DNA of 64,000 bases from the NCBI GenBank assembly GCA_900473745.1, contig UCMW01000007.1, positions 620,001 through 684,000 of the forward strand, given 5' to 3'. Position numbers and translations under genes: made by a program. This document shows, piece by piece, positions 34,366-43,468 of this stretch. This DNA is from Hyphomicrobiales bacterium. Lineage in GTDB: Bacteria; Pseudomonadota; Alphaproteobacteria; Rhizobiales; Rhizobiaceae. Below the pieces are notes generated by a model. It did no database searches. It was not told where the DNA came from and saw only the letters and a list, made by a program, of their open reading frames with translations. Position 1 is the stretch's first letter; each line of letters starts with the position of its first letter.

Positions 34366-35294
34366 TCGTCTGCTTCGACATTGGCGGCACGGCGATCAAG
34401 GGTGCACTCGCGACGAACCCGGAAGACATCCGCCCCTTCCCGCGCCAACCCACCCCAATCCACGATTTCGACGCCTTTGTCGCCACACTCGCCTTCGTCA
34501 TCGCGGAAGCCGAGGCCATCGCGGGTGAGCGCGCGGCGTGCATTGCGATCTCGATCGCCGGCGTCATCGATCCGGACACCCTCAACGCCGTCGTCGCCAA
34601 CATTCCCTGCATCCATGGCCGGCCGCTGCAGGCCGATCTTCAAGCGGCCCTCGGCCTGCCGGTCATCGTCGCCAATGATGCCGACTGCTTCGTGCTGGCC
34701 GAAGCCAGCATCGGCGCTGCCCGCGGCCATCGGGTCGTGTTCGGCGTCATCCTCGGCACCGGCGTTGGCGGCGGCCTCGTCATCGACGGCCAGCTGATCA
34801 ACGAAAGCGGCTTTGCCGGCGAATGGGGCCATGGGCCGATCCAGCCAACGGAAGCCGGCAATCCGCCGATGCACGTGCCACGCTTCCAGTGCGGCTGCGG
34901 CCAGGTCGGCTGCATCGACGCCATCTGCAGCGCGCGAGGCCTCGAAAAGCTGCACAGGCATATTCACGCCGAACAACTGACCAGCGAGGAAATCATCGCT
35001 GATTGGCAGGAGGGCGATGCTAAGGCCGAACGCACCATCGATGTCTATGTCGACATCCTCACCGATGCGCTTTCGATGGTGGTCAACGTCACCGGTACGA
35101 CGGTATTGCCCGTCGGCGGCGGCCTTTCGAATGTGCCGGCGCTCCTTACACGCATCGATACGGCTCTGCGCACGCGCATCCTGCGCAAGTTCAAGAGCCC
35201 GATCGTTGTTCCCGCAGCCTGCGGCGTCGAGCCGGGCCTCATCGGAGCCGCGATCCTCGGCCTCGACTTCGCTAGAGAGCACCAAGGAGGCTGA
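34362..35294 (+). CDS. ROK-family sugar kinase (N-acetylglucosamine/-mannosamine kinase type)
   Basis: 310 residues from the ATG at 34362 (ATGA overlap with nagA). ATP-binding CFDIGGTAIKGALA at residues 4-17, catalytic Asp in VANDADCF, GTGVGGGLVIDG, and the ROK zinc site CGCGQVGCIDA. The position after nagA suggests N-acetylglucosamine kinase (NagK), feeding GlcNAc-6-P to NagA. N-acetylmannosamine kinase is the main alternative. Confidence 0.88.
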   Translation: MIVCFDIGGTAIKGALATNPEDIRPFPRQPTPIHDFDAFVATLAFVIAEAEAIAGERAACIAISIAGVIDPDTLNAVVANIPCIHGRPLQADLQAALGLPVIVANDADCFVLAEASIGAARGHRVVFGVILGTGVGGGLVIDGQLINESGFAGEWGHGPIQPTEAGNPPMHVPRFQCGCGQVGCIDAICSARGLEKLHRHIHAEQLTSEEIIADWQEGDAKAERTIDVYVDILTDALSMVVNVTGTTVLPVGGGLSNVPALLTRIDTALRTRILRKFKSPIVVPAACGVEPGLIGAAILGLDFAREHQGG

Positions 35295-35295
35295 G

Positions 35296-35796
35296 ATGGC
35301 AGCGGACATGCTGGTAAAGCTCTACGATCTGCAGCCAAATCCCAACCTTGATCGGCGTATGCAGGCCGAAGGCGTGACGATCCGGCGCGCGCTTGTACCT
35401 GAGCTTTCGGGTATCTGCGCCTGGATCGAGCCGCGTTTCGGCGCCGGCTGGGCATCAGAAGCGACGGCAGCGATCATGCGCCAGCCGGTGACCTGCTGGA
35501 TTGCCCATGAAGGCGAAACGCTGCTTGGCTTTGCCTGCCACGAGGCGACGATGAAGGGTTTCTTCGGGCCAACAGGCGTGGATGAGAAAGCGCGCGGCAG
35601 GGGCATTGGCCATGCACTGTTGATCCGCACGCTCCTCGACATGCGCGACCAGGGATATGGCTACGCCATCATCGGCGGTGCTGGCCCCACGGGCTTTTAT
35701 GAAAAGAGTGTCGGTGCCATCGCCATCCCCGGCTCGTCGCCCGGCATTTACAAGCATATGCTGCCGCTTGCCGCACCTTCAGGCATGGCGGACTGA
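35296..35796 (+). CDS. GNAT-family N-acetyltransferase
   Basis: 166 residues from the ATG at 35296 with a strong AAGGAGG at 35284-35290. The acetyl-CoA-binding motif A is visible as VDEKARGRGIGHALLIRTLL at about residues 97-116, followed by GYAIIGGAGPTGFYEKSVGA. It is the last gene of the amino-sugar operon; acetylation of an amino sugar is possible, but the substrate is unknown. Convergent with another GNAT gene 6 bp away. Confidence 0.82.
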   Translation: MAADMLVKLYDLQPNPNLDRRMQAEGVTIRRALVPELSGICAWIEPRFGAGWASEATAAIMRQPVTCWIAHEGETLLGFACHEATMKGFFGPTGVDEKARGRGIGHALLIRTLLDMRDQGYGYAIIGGAGPTGFYEKSVGAIAIPGSSPGIYKHMLPLAAPSGMAD

Positions 35797-35802
35797 AACC
35801 TC

Positions 35803-36654
35803 TCAGCCGAGTTCCAGTGTGGTGATCGCATAGACGCCTGTCTTTTGCGTTTGAGGCGGTTTGCCTCGATACATGCGCGACGTCTGGAAACCCCGTTTGA
35901 AGCCGAGACGGCCGAGCAGGTAGCGAAAGCCTTCCTGGTATTCCGGCACATCCAGATGCACTTCTTCGCCCTTGAGGTTTGCGAGACAGACCTTCAGCAG
36001 ATCCTCCGCCGTTCGCCCATCCATGGCAAACAGCGGCCCGATCTTGTAGCCACCAAGACAGGGTCGCATCACGGCATAACCCGCCACCACACCCTGCCGG
36101 CGGCAGAGGAAGGCACGGCGCGGCGGCTTCAGCCAGTCGGACAAGAAGTCTTCTCTCAGCGCGGGAAAGAACGCCCGATCGAGCGCAAGGATCTCGCCGA
36201 GATCGCCCTCAGTGATCGCCTCACACCTGGCGAAGCTCGCAGGCAGAGCCGGCATGCGATCGATGCTCCAGCGCACGGTGTCATAGGCGGGCACAAAACC
36301 CATGTAGCCATAATTCGCCTGCTGCTCGACAACCCCGTCGAGGCCGATGACACGATCCCCGAGATGCGCCATTCCGGCTTCCCAGACCCGCCGGCCGAGG
36401 CCCCTGCCCCGAAAGTCCGGATGGCAGATATAGAGCCCAATGAATCCGAAGCCGTCCCCATAGCGCACGGCGGAAATCCCGGCAGCCAGCCGCCCTTCAA
36501 CGAAACAACCGATGAAGCCCTCTGGATCGGCGGAAGGGATAACTGCGGCATCGCCATGCCCCGGGTTCCAGCCTTCGAGCGCCGCCCAGTCGACGAGCTC
36601 CTCGACTTCGCCAGCCGTCAGAACCCTGATCTGCACATCCTCCGCCACGCTCAC
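35803..36654 (-). CDS. GNAT-family acetyltransferase with C-terminal YitH-like domain
   Basis: 283 residues from a GTG at 36654 that overlaps the racemase stop (GTGA). Residues about 10-140 are a GNAT domain with CHPDFRGRGLGRRVWEAGM as the CoA-binding motif. The C-terminal half (IGPLFAMDGRTAEDLL, YLLGRLGFKRGFQTSRMYRG) is the YitH-type acyltransferase domain. It is the last gene of the polyamine-type ABC operon; acetylation of the imported amine or amino acid is a reasonable inference. Confidence 0.82.
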   Translation of the reverse strand: MSVAEDVQIRVLTAGEVEELVDWAALEGWNPGHGDAAVIPSADPEGFIGCFVEGRLAAGISAVRYGDGFGFIGLYICHPDFRGRGLGRRVWEAGMAHLGDRVIGLDGVVEQQANYGYMGFVPAYDTVRWSIDRMPALPASFARCEAITEGDLGEILALDRAFFPALREDFLSDWLKPPRRAFLCRRQGVVAGYAVMRPCLGGYKIGPLFAMDGRTAEDLLKVCLANLKGEEVHLDVPEYQEGFRYLLGRLGFKRGFQTSRMYRGKPPQTQKTGVYAITTLELG

Positions 36655-37394
36655 ACGCCCATGGCAGCGGGAGAGAAACGGGCGAGGTCACCGTGATAGG
36701 TCTTGGAGACGGGTGTCGCATAGGCGCCGCGCTTGGCGGTTGACAAGCCCTGCGCAACAAGGCTCTCCGCCTGTTTCACGGCCGCCGCTACACCGTCCAC
36801 AACAGGCACGCCGAACTCCTGCCGGAGTGCTGCCGTCAGGTCCGCCATACCGGCACAGCCAAGCACGATCGCCTCGGCCCTGTCGTCCTTCAGTGCTGCC
36901 GATATCTCGCTGCGCAGGCGGTCACGGGCGTTGGAATTGGGATCTTCCAGCGAGAGAACCGGCACATCCGCCGCCCGCACCTTGCACCGGCTGCCCATGC
37001 CGTAGCGATGCACGAGATGTTCAACCGGCAGCCGCGAGCGTTCCATGGTGGTCACGACCGAAAAACGTTGGGCGATAAAGGCGGTCGCCGAAAGCGCCGC
37101 CTCGCAAATGCCGATGACGGGGATGCCCGCCAATGCGCGTGCGGCATCCAGTCCGGTATCGTCGAAACAGGCAATCACGATCGCATCTGCCCCTTCGCGT
37201 TCGGCCTTGGCGATTTCCATCAGCAGGCCAGGCACCGCGAAGACCTCGTCATAATAGCCCTCGATCGAGACAGGCCCCATCGACGAGGTGATCGCCAGGA
37301 TTTCGGTCTCGGTATGGGCGACCCGCCGCGCGGCATCGGCGATGGTCGCAGTCATGCTGGCAGTTGTATTCGGATTGATGACGGCAATTTTCAT
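36651..37394 (-). CDS. Asp/Glu/hydantoin-family racemase
   Basis: 247 residues from the ATG at 37394. Two-cysteine racemase layout: Cys in VIACFDDTGLDAAR (about residue 75) and Cys in IVLGCAGMADLTA (about 180), with INPNTTASMT at the N-terminus, a mark of the hydantoin racemase (HyuE) branch. Interconverts D- and L-isomers of hydantoins or a related compound such as allantoin. It begins 4 bp after the ABC permease stop, which implies that the importer carries its substrate or a precursor. Confidence 0.85.
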   Translation of the reverse strand: MKIAVINPNTTASMTATIADAARRVAHTETEILAITSSMGPVSIEGYYDEVFAVPGLLMEIAKAEREGADAIVIACFDDTGLDAARALAGIPVIGICEAALSATAFIAQRFSVVTTMERSRLPVEHLVHRYGMGSRCKVRAADVPVLSLEDPNSNARDRLRSEISAALKDDRAEAIVLGCAGMADLTAALRQEFGVPVVDGVAAAVKQAESLVAQGLSTAKRGAYATPVSKTYHGDLARFSPAAMGV

Positions 37395-37398
37395 ACGA

Positions 37399-38217
37399 TT
37401 ACGCCCGCCCCCGACGGCGATTCATGGCCATGATGATGCCGAGCGTTCCCGCAATCACCAGGAAGGAGAAGAGCGTCGTCACCGTGCCGAGCGCATAAAG
37501 CACCGGCGTCGTGACATTGGTCGTCATGCCGTAGATCTCGAGCGGCAGCGTGTTGTAGGTGCCCGAGGTCATTAGCGTGCGCGCGAACTCGTCATAGGAG
37601 AGCGTGAAGCCGAAGAGCCCGACGCCGATCAAGGGCGGCGCGATCATCGGCAGCACCACATGCCGGAAGGTCTGCCACGACGAAGCGCCAAGGTCGCGCG
37701 CGGCTTCTTCATAGGCCGGCGAGAAACGATTGAAGATCGCAAACATGATCAGCACGCCGAAGGGCAGCGTCCAGGTGAGATGCGCACCGAAGCCCGAGGA
37801 ATACCAGGCCGGCTGCAGACCGAGCTGGCTGAACAAGACGCCGATGCCGAGCGAAATGATGATCGAGGGCACGACGAGGCTGGCGACCGAGAGGTAGAAG
37901 AGCGCCGTAGAGCCGACAAACTTGCGCCGGAAGGCGAGGCCCGCCAGCAACGACACGACCACCGTCACCACCATGACCATGAAGCCGAGCGCGAAGGACC
38001 GACGGAACGAGCCGCCGAAATCACCCACCGCCTGCTGCTCAAACAGGTTGCCGAACCAGTGCAACGACACCCCGTTAAGCGGGAAGGTCAGACCACCGTT
38101 CGGCCCCTGGAAGGAGAGGATCAGGATCGCCGAGAGTGGGCCGTAAAGGAAGAGAACGAAAAGGGCGAAAAAGGCGGCGAGAACGTAAAACTCGCGCGGG
38201 CGCTTGTCGGAATTCAT
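37399..38217 (-). CDS. Polyamine-type ABC transporter permease (PotC-like)
   Basis: 272 residues from the ATG at 38217. Six membrane segments with the EAA loop YEEAARDLGASSWQTFRHVVLPMIAPP. Starts 2 bp after the stop of the other permease. Longer starts run back into that gene and are rejected. Pairs with it in an importer of the spermidine/putrescine/opine class. Confidence 0.92.
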   Translation of the reverse strand: MNSDKRPREFYVLAAFFALFVLFLYGPLSAILILSFQGPNGGLTFPLNGVSLHWFGNLFEQQAVGDFGGSFRRSFALGFMVMVVTVVVSLLAGLAFRRKFVGSTALFYLSVASLVVPSIIISLGIGVLFSQLGLQPAWYSSGFGAHLTWTLPFGVLIMFAIFNRFSPAYEEAARDLGASSWQTFRHVVLPMIAPPLIGVGLFGFTLSYDEFARTLMTSGTYNTLPLEIYGMTTNVTTPVLYALGTVTTLFSFLVIAGTLGIIMAMNRRRGRA

Positions 38218-38219
38218 CT

Positions 38220-39125
38220 TCACAACTCCTTCCGGATATCGACGACGCGGAGGATCGCGGCGACCATCAGGAGAACCAGCGCCAAGAGCACCACGGCATT
38301 GGCCGCAGCGGCCGGATATTGCAGCAGCGACATCTGGTTCTTCATCATCAGCGCAACCGAGGCGCTCTGCCCGCCGGACATCACCTGCACGGTGGAGAAA
38401 TCGGCCATGACGAGGGTCACCACAAAGATCGTGCCGATTGCCATGCCGGGTTTCGACAGGGGGATGATGACATTGGTCAGGATCTGCCAGCCGCTGGCAC
38501 CAGCATCGCGCGCCGCTTCCAGCAGCGAGCGGTCGATGCGCATCATCGTGTTGAAGATCGGGGTGACCATGAACAGCGTGTAGAGATGCACCATGGCGAG
38601 AACCACGGCGAAATCGGAGTAAAGCAGCCATTCGATCGGCTGCGGCACGATGCCGGCATTGACCAGCGCCGTATTGATCAGCCCGTTTCGGCCGAGCACC
38701 GGGATCCACGAAATCATGCGGATGATGTTGGACGTCAGAAACGGCACGGTGCAGACAAGGAAAAGGACGCTCTGCATGGCGGAGGTGCGCACATGGAAGG
38801 CCAGGAAATAGGCGACCCAGAAGCCGACAAAGAGGGTAATCGCCCAGACGATGAAGGCGAATTTTAGCGTGTTGAAATAGATCTTCCAGGTGACCCAGGA
38901 GCCGAGTGTCTCGGTGTAGTTGAAGGTGACGAAGTCGGGATACATCTGGGCGAAGTCGTAGTCCCAGAAGGACACCGTGCCGATCATCAGGATCGGCAGC
39001 AGCAGGAACGCGCCGAGGATGAGCATGAGCGGCGTCGCCTGCAGATAGGAGACGAGCCTAAGCGGCACACGGATCACGCGTTTCGGCTTCGGCTCGCCGA
39101 CACCCAGAAATCGCACTTCCACCAT
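38220..39125 (-). CDS. Polyamine-type ABC transporter permease (PotB-like)
   Basis: 301 residues from the ATG at 39125; open sequence upstream of this ATG lies in the palindromic repeat element and is not coding. Six membrane segments; EAA loop RSLLEAARDAGASGWQILTNVIIPLSKPG. A binding-protein gene ends 187 bp upstream, separated by the RIME-like element, so expression from the operon promoter must pass through that element. Confidence 0.92.
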   Translation of the reverse strand: MVEVRFLGVGEPKPKRVIRVPLRLVSYLQATPLMLILGAFLLLPILMIGTVSFWDYDFAQMYPDFVTFNYTETLGSWVTWKIYFNTLKFAFIVWAITLFVGFWVAYFLAFHVRTSAMQSVLFLVCTVPFLTSNIIRMISWIPVLGRNGLINTALVNAGIVPQPIEWLLYSDFAVVLAMVHLYTLFMVTPIFNTMMRIDRSLLEAARDAGASGWQILTNVIIPLSKPGMAIGTIFVVTLVMADFSTVQVMSGGQSASVALMMKNQMSLLQYPAAAANAVVLLALVLLMVAAILRVVDIRKEL

Positions 39126-39172
39126 GATGTTAGGTCTCCATTCGCTGCGAGAAAGTGCTGACCGAGAGAATT

Positions 39173-39296
39173 GCCCCTCATCCGGCTGCCGCCACCTTCT
39201 CCCCGCAGGCGGGGAGAAGACACTTGTGGCACGGTCGGCGGCTCGCCCCCTTCTCCCCGCTTGCGGGGAGAAGGTCCCGGCAGGGGGATGAGGGGC
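39173..39296. repeat. RIME-like palindromic intergenic element
   Basis: 124 bp bounded by perfect 11-bp inverted ends GCCCCTCATCC (39173-39183) and GGATGAGGGGC (39286-39296). Inside are two strong stem-loops, CTTCTCCCCG/CGGGGAGAAG (39196-39219) and CCTTCTCCCCGC/GCGGGGAGAAGG (39249-39274). The layout and the CTTCTCCCCGC wording match the Rhizobium-specific intergenic mosaic elements (RIME) I recall from rhizobial genomes. It sits inside an operon between the binding-protein and permease genes. Confidence 0.82.
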
Positions 39297-39312
39297 GAGC
39301 GCCACGCGAAAA

Positions 39313-40602
39313 TCAAGCCGCGATGAACTCGTTCCAGCGGCGGACCATGTAGCGGTCTTCGTCCATGACGGAGTTCCAGCAGGCGACCTTACCCATGCGC
39401 TCTTCGAAGGAGCCGCCGTCGCGAACCGCACCGGCCTTTTCCATGACCGCACCTTCCGGAGACATGATGTCGCCAGTCGCCGCCTTGCCTTCGATCCAGT
39501 AGCCCCACTCGTCGGCAGACATGAACTCCTTCGCGGTTTCCATGCAGGCGGAGTAGTAGCCCTGGCGGTTGAGATAGCCGCCAACCCAGCCGGATGTGTA
39601 CCAGTTGATGTATTCATAGGCCGCATCGAGCTGCGCACCGGTGAGATGTGCGGCAAGACCGAGACCGCCGCCCCACGAGCGATAGCCTTCCTTGAGCGGC
39701 TGATACTTGCAGGCAATGCCCTTGGAGCGAACGGCGGCAACGGCCGGCGACCACATCGACTGGATGACGACTTCGCCAGATGCCATCAGGTTGACCGACT
39801 CGTCGAACGACTTCCAGAAGGCGCGGAACTGGCCGTCCTGCTTGGCCTTGATCAGGAAGTCGATCGTCGTGTCGATCTCCGCCTTCGTCATATTGCCCTT
39901 GTCGGCATACTTGATGATGCCCATGGCTTCGCAGATCATCGCAGCATCCATGATGCCGATGCTGGGAATATTGAGGATAGAGGTCTTGCCCTTGAAGGCC
40001 GGGTCCATGATATCGGCCCAGGACGAGATTTCGCGGCCGACGAGGTCAGGACGGATGCCGAGCGTGTCAGCATTGTAGATCGTCGGCATCATCGTGAAGA
40101 GTTCGGTCTCGCCCGATGCAAAGGTCTTGGCATCCTTGCTTTCGACATAACCGACCGTGTGCGGCGCAGTCCCCTGAGCGATCACGCTGTCGGGCAGCAG
40201 CTTGCCGTTTTTGAACAGCGGCACGACCTTGTCGTAGAACTTGAGCTTCGATGTTTCCATCGGCTGGATGACGCCGGTTGGATAGACCTTCTTCAGGATC
40301 CAGTATTCGATGTCGGCGATGTCGTAAGACATCGGCTGGGTTACAGCACGCTGGGCTGCGGCGTCAGAATCCGTCGCCGTCATTTCGAGCGTGATGCCGA
40401 GATCGGCCTTGCACTTCTCGGCGATCGCATTGATGTTCGACACGCCGGTGCCAAACTGGCGCAGCGTGATCGGGTTCTGCGCCCAGATCGTCGGGAAGCC
40501 GGTGATTGCGCCCGAACCGGCGGCGAGGCCGGCAGCGGCCGATGCGGTCTTCAGGAATGTGCGGCGGGATACGCCCTTCTTTGTCTTGCTACTGTCTGAC
40601 AT
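39313..40602 (-). CDS. ABC transporter substrate-binding protein (PotD-like, Tat-exported)
   Basis: 429 residues from the ATG at 40602. The N-terminus has a twin-arginine motif SRRTFLKTA followed by a hydrophobic stretch and a cleavage-like GFPTIWAQ, so it folds in the cytoplasm before export. The mature part is an extracellular solute-binding protein of the spermidine/putrescine/Fe3+ type (FGTGVSNINAIAEKC, AYEYINWYTSGWVGGYLNRQG). Ligand not predictable; the racemase in the operon hints at a hydantoin- or amino-acid-like compound. Confidence 0.88.
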   Translation of the reverse strand: MSDSSKTKKGVSRRTFLKTASAAAGLAAGSGAITGFPTIWAQNPITLRQFGTGVSNINAIAEKCKADLGITLEMTATDSDAAAQRAVTQPMSYDIADIEYWILKKVYPTGVIQPMETSKLKFYDKVVPLFKNGKLLPDSVIAQGTAPHTVGYVESKDAKTFASGETELFTMMPTIYNADTLGIRPDLVGREISSWADIMDPAFKGKTSILNIPSIGIMDAAMICEAMGIIKYADKGNMTKAEIDTTIDFLIKAKQDGQFRAFWKSFDESVNLMASGEVVIQSMWSPAVAAVRSKGIACKYQPLKEGYRSWGGGLGLAAHLTGAQLDAAYEYINWYTSGWVGGYLNRQGYYSACMETAKEFMSADEWGYWIEGKAATGDIMSPEGAVMEKAGAVRDGGSFEERMGKVACWNSVMDEDRYMVRRWNEFIAA

Positions 40603-40634
40603 TGCGCTGTTCTCCTGGTTTTATTGGTTTGGCT

Positions 40635-41723
40635 TCACTTCACGATGCGTCCGAGGACGATCGAATCCGGCTGATCCCATGACAGGGTGACGCCTTCCCC
40701 GACGCGAACCGGGGAGGCGAAGAAGGCCGCGTCCGAGAGAACGGCGGTAAATTCGTCGGTAAAGGCGGTGGTGACGGTCAACTTCACCTTGGCGCCGAGA
40801 TATTCGACATTCGAGACGATACCGTCGAAGCCGAGGCCATCTGCCGGCATGGCGCCGATGCGCACGTGGTCCGTGCGGATGGCAATATCGGCCGTTTCAT
40901 CCTCGACAGGTGCCGCACCGAGCGCGAAGAAACGCCCGCCACCGACAACCTCGATAAACAAGCCCTCAGCAGTGCGCTCAACGATGCGTCCGGAAAGCAC
41001 ATTGTGATCCCCCATGAAGCGGGCGACGAAGGCGGTCGCGGGCCGCTCGAAGACGGCGCGCGGCGTCGCCGCCTGCTCGATGCGCCCCTCGTTCATGACG
41101 ACGATGAGGTCGGCGAGCGCCATCGCCTCTTCCTGGCTGTGGGTCACATGCACGAAGGTGATGCCGAGCGAGGTCTGCAGCTTCTTCAGCTCGGCGCGCA
41201 TGCGGATCTTGAGGAACGGGTCGAGCGCCGAGAGCGGCTCATCCAGCAACAGCGCCTCGGGCTTGGTGATCAGCGCGCGGGCAAGCGCCACACGCTGCTG
41301 CTGGCCGCCAGACAACTGGGCCGGACGACGGCTGGCATAGCCCTTGAGCTGCATGAGCTGCAGCATTTCCATCGCCTGCCGACGGCGGGCCTCCTTGTCG
41401 ATACCTTTCATCTTCAAACTGAAGGCGACATTGTCGACAAGGTCGAGATGAGGGAACAGCGCGTAGGACTGGAACATCATCGCCGTTCCCCTTTGGGCCG
41501 GCGGCAGCGTGGTCACATTGCTATTGCCGAAGATCACGTCTCCCGAGGAGACGCTTTCATGCCCGGCCACCATTCTAAGCGTCGACGTCTTGCCGCATCC
41601 GGACGGTCCGAGCAGGCAGCAATAGGTGCCGGCCGGGATCTTCAGACTGATGGCATGAACCGCAGTCGACGTCCCGTAGGTCTTGGTAACGGCGGCAAGT
41701 TCTATGTCGGCGGCTTTCGTCAT
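40635..41723 (-). CDS. Polyamine-type ABC transporter ATP-binding protein (PotA-like)
   Basis: 362 residues from the ATG at 41723 with GAGGGAG upstream; an ATG at 41774 lacks such a site. Walker A GPSGCGKT at residues 39-46, signature [10 protein letters not shown], Walker [13 protein letters not shown], and a C-terminal TOBE domain. First gene of the operon ATPase, binding protein, two permeases, racemase, GNAT, divergent from the GntR/FCD gene at 41985. Confidence 0.92.
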   Translation of the reverse strand: MTKAADIELAAVTKTYGTSTAVHAISLKIPAGTYCCLLGPSGCGKTSTLRMVAGHESVSSGDVIFGNSNVTTLPPAQRGTAMMFQSYALFPHLDLVDNVAFSLKMKGIDKEARRRQAMEMLQLMQLKGYASRRPAQLSGGQQQRVALARALITKPEALLLDEPLSALDPFLKIRMRAELKKLQTSLGITFVHVTHSQEEAMALADLIVVMNEGRIEQAATPRAVFERPATAFVARFMGDHNVLSGRIVERTAEGLFIEVVGGGRFFALGAAPVEDETADIAIRTDHVRIGAMPADGLGFDGIVSNVEYLGAKVKLTVTTAFTDEFTAVLSDAAFFASPVRVGEGVTLSWDQPDSIVLGRIVK

Positions 41724-41891
41724 GACGGCTCCCTCGTCTCGCCTTTGACGATGCATTTGCCGTGCCAGTTCCATGGCGCCACGCTAAGTGCTTGAATCCC
41801 ATGAGCGTGATTGTTGCGCCGCAAAAGGAATAAGCAATCGCCTTAACTGCATGCACACGAATTAATCGATTGGCCTCAATTCATTTATGAG

Positions 41892-41903
41892 ATTGTATGC
41901 AAT
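41892..41903. promoter_or_regulatory. Short palindrome, candidate GntR/FCD operator
   Basis: ATTG-TATG-CAAT is a perfect 4-bp dyad in an AT-rich part of the 261-bp region between the divergent ABC operon and the GntR/FCD gene. FCD-type GntR proteins often use short TTGTATAC-like palindromes. The rest of the region (41724-41984) shows no gene. Confidence 0.4.
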
Positions 41904-41984
41904 ATGTAATGCGTTCAGTGAGCTTGGGACCTTTCGCGAATGTCGGCGTCAAGTTAAAAGGATGAGCAGACACCGGATGGATCC

Positions 41985-42698
41985 ATGAACGCCAAGAGCT
42001 CGCTGCGCAGGCAACTCGACCCAAACCTCGAAGACCGCGCCCGCGCGATCCGAGACGCCTTGCGCGATGCAATCGTTGACCGGCGACTTGCCCCAGGAAC
42101 GAAGCTTTCCGAAGCGGAGGTCGGCACTCTTTTCGACGTCAGCCGAACCGTTGTGCGCGACGCGTTGCAGATGCTGGCCTTCGAAGGATTGGTGAAGACG
42201 GAGCGAAATCGCGGCGCCTTCGTTTCGAACCCGAGCACGGAGGAGGCCCGCCAAGTCTTCGCCTCGCGCCGCCTGATCGAGGCCGGGATCATCGCCGCAG
42301 CCGCCGAGCGCATCACGCCTGATGATCTTGCAGCGTTTCGGGAACACCTGAAGGAAGAAGCCCGCTACCGCGCTGAACGCGGCGCCTCGGCTCGCCGCGC
42401 AGAGATCAAGGCATCAGGCGATTTCCACCTCATGCTGGCCAAGGTCGCCGGCAATCAGGTCCTCGAAAAGTTCATGGACGAACTAGTCGCCCGCTCATCC
42501 CTCGTCATCGCGCTTTATGGGCGGACCGGCATTTCCAGCTGCGGCCATGACGAGCACGACGAGATCCTGAACGCGCTGGAAAAGGGCGACGTGAAAAAGG
42601 CGACGCAGCTCATGATGCATCACATCGACCACATCGAAGCCGATCTCGACCTCACCATGGCCGAAGCGCGAACACTAAAGGACGCCCTGGCCCTCTGA
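41985..42698 (+). CDS. GntR-family regulator, FadR/FCD subfamily
   Basis: 237 residues. Winged HTH at about 15-80 (LEDRARAIRDALRDAIV, KLSEAEVGTLFDVSRTVVRDALQML) and an all-helical FCD ligand domain at about 95-225 with metal-site-like His residues (GDFHLMLAKVAGN, MMHHIDHIEADL). Divergent from the polyamine-type ABC operon, so probably its repressor. Convergent with another GntR/FCD gene 32 bp downstream. Confidence 0.88.
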   Translation: MNAKSSLRRQLDPNLEDRARAIRDALRDAIVDRRLAPGTKLSEAEVGTLFDVSRTVVRDALQMLAFEGLVKTERNRGAFVSNPSTEEARQVFASRRLIEAGIIAAAAERITPDDLAAFREHLKEEARYRAERGASARRAEIKASGDFHLMLAKVAGNQVLEKFMDELVARSSLVIALYGRTGISSCGHDEHDEILNALEKGDVKKATQLMMHHIDHIEADLDLTMAEARTLKDALAL

Positions 42699-42730
42699 CC
42701 TCTGCAGAAAGATCGGATCTCGAGGGAGCC

Positions 42731-43468
42731 TCAGCCGGACCGCTGCGCCACCTGACGGTCGTGCTCAATGGTCTCAAGCATCGCATTGCGCGCTCCGGCT
42801 TCGTCGCCATACTCGATCCGGTTGACGAGTAGCCGGTGCTTGTCGAGGAGCATATCCAGGACGCAAGGATCAGGTACAGTCATCAGCGCCTTGTAAGCGA
42901 ATGCGTGCGCCAGTTCGATGACCCCGTACAGTGCCCGCACGAAGGGATTGTGGGCGGCGTCCGCGATGATCCGGTGCAGTTCGAAATCGGCAAGCGCGAA
43001 ATTCTGCAGGGATCCCAGCGAGGTCTCCATCTGGTGGATCCAGTAGTGCATCAGACGGATCTGGTCCGCCGTGCGGCGCTTGGCAACTTCGGCTGCGGCC
43101 TGTGGCTCCAGGGAGCGGCGGACCTCGTGCAGGCCCGAGAGAAATTCCGGGTCGAGCGGCGCTTCGAGATGCCAGGCAAGCACCTGCGGATCATAGAGGT
43201 TCCAGCGGCTCTTTTTGGCAACCTTGGTGCCGACCTTCGGCCGGGCTTCGAGCAGCCCCTTGGCTTCCAGGGTCTTCAACGCTTCGCGCAGGACAGTACG
43301 CGACACCTCGAACTCTTCCATGAATTCTGCGTCGTTCGGCAGGGTCGTTCCAACGGGATAGCGGCCGGAGATGACCCCGGCCCCGATCTCGTTGATCACA
43401 TGCGAATGGTAATTGCGCGCCGTCGACCGCCCGGACAGGGAGCGAAGAAGGCTCCCCGGCTCACTCAT
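42731..43468 (-). CDS. GntR-family regulator, FCD subfamily (in ytf operon)
   Basis: 245 residues from the ATG at 43468, overlapping the yjfF-type stop (ATGA). Winged HTH about 20-90 (LPNDAEFMEEFEVSRTVLREALKTLEAKGLLEARPKVGT) and FCD domain about 105-235 with metal-site residues in ADFELHRIIADAAHNP. The DgoR/KdgR-type wording suits sugar or sugar-acid sensing. It is the last gene of the ytfQRT-yjfF-type operon and so probably regulates its own transporter. Confidence 0.88.
   Translation of the reverse strand: MSEPGSLLRSLSGRSTARNYHSHVINEIGAGVISGRYPVGTTLPNDAEFMEEFEVSRTVLREALKTLEAKGLLEARPKVGTKVAKKSRWNLYDPQVLAWHLEAPLDPEFLSGLHEVRRSLEPQAAAEVAKRRTADQIRLMHYWIHQMETSLGSLQNFALADFELHRIIADAAHNPFVRALYGVIELAHAFAYKALMTVPDPCVLDMLLDKHRLLVNRIEYGDEAGARNAMLETIEHDRQVAQRSG

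Noticed and set aside
39173..39296. Palindromic cluster considered as a CRISPR array or insertion-sequence end
   Set aside because: There are only two unlike stem-loops with no regular spacers, and no transposase gene is near; the RIME-type element explains it better.
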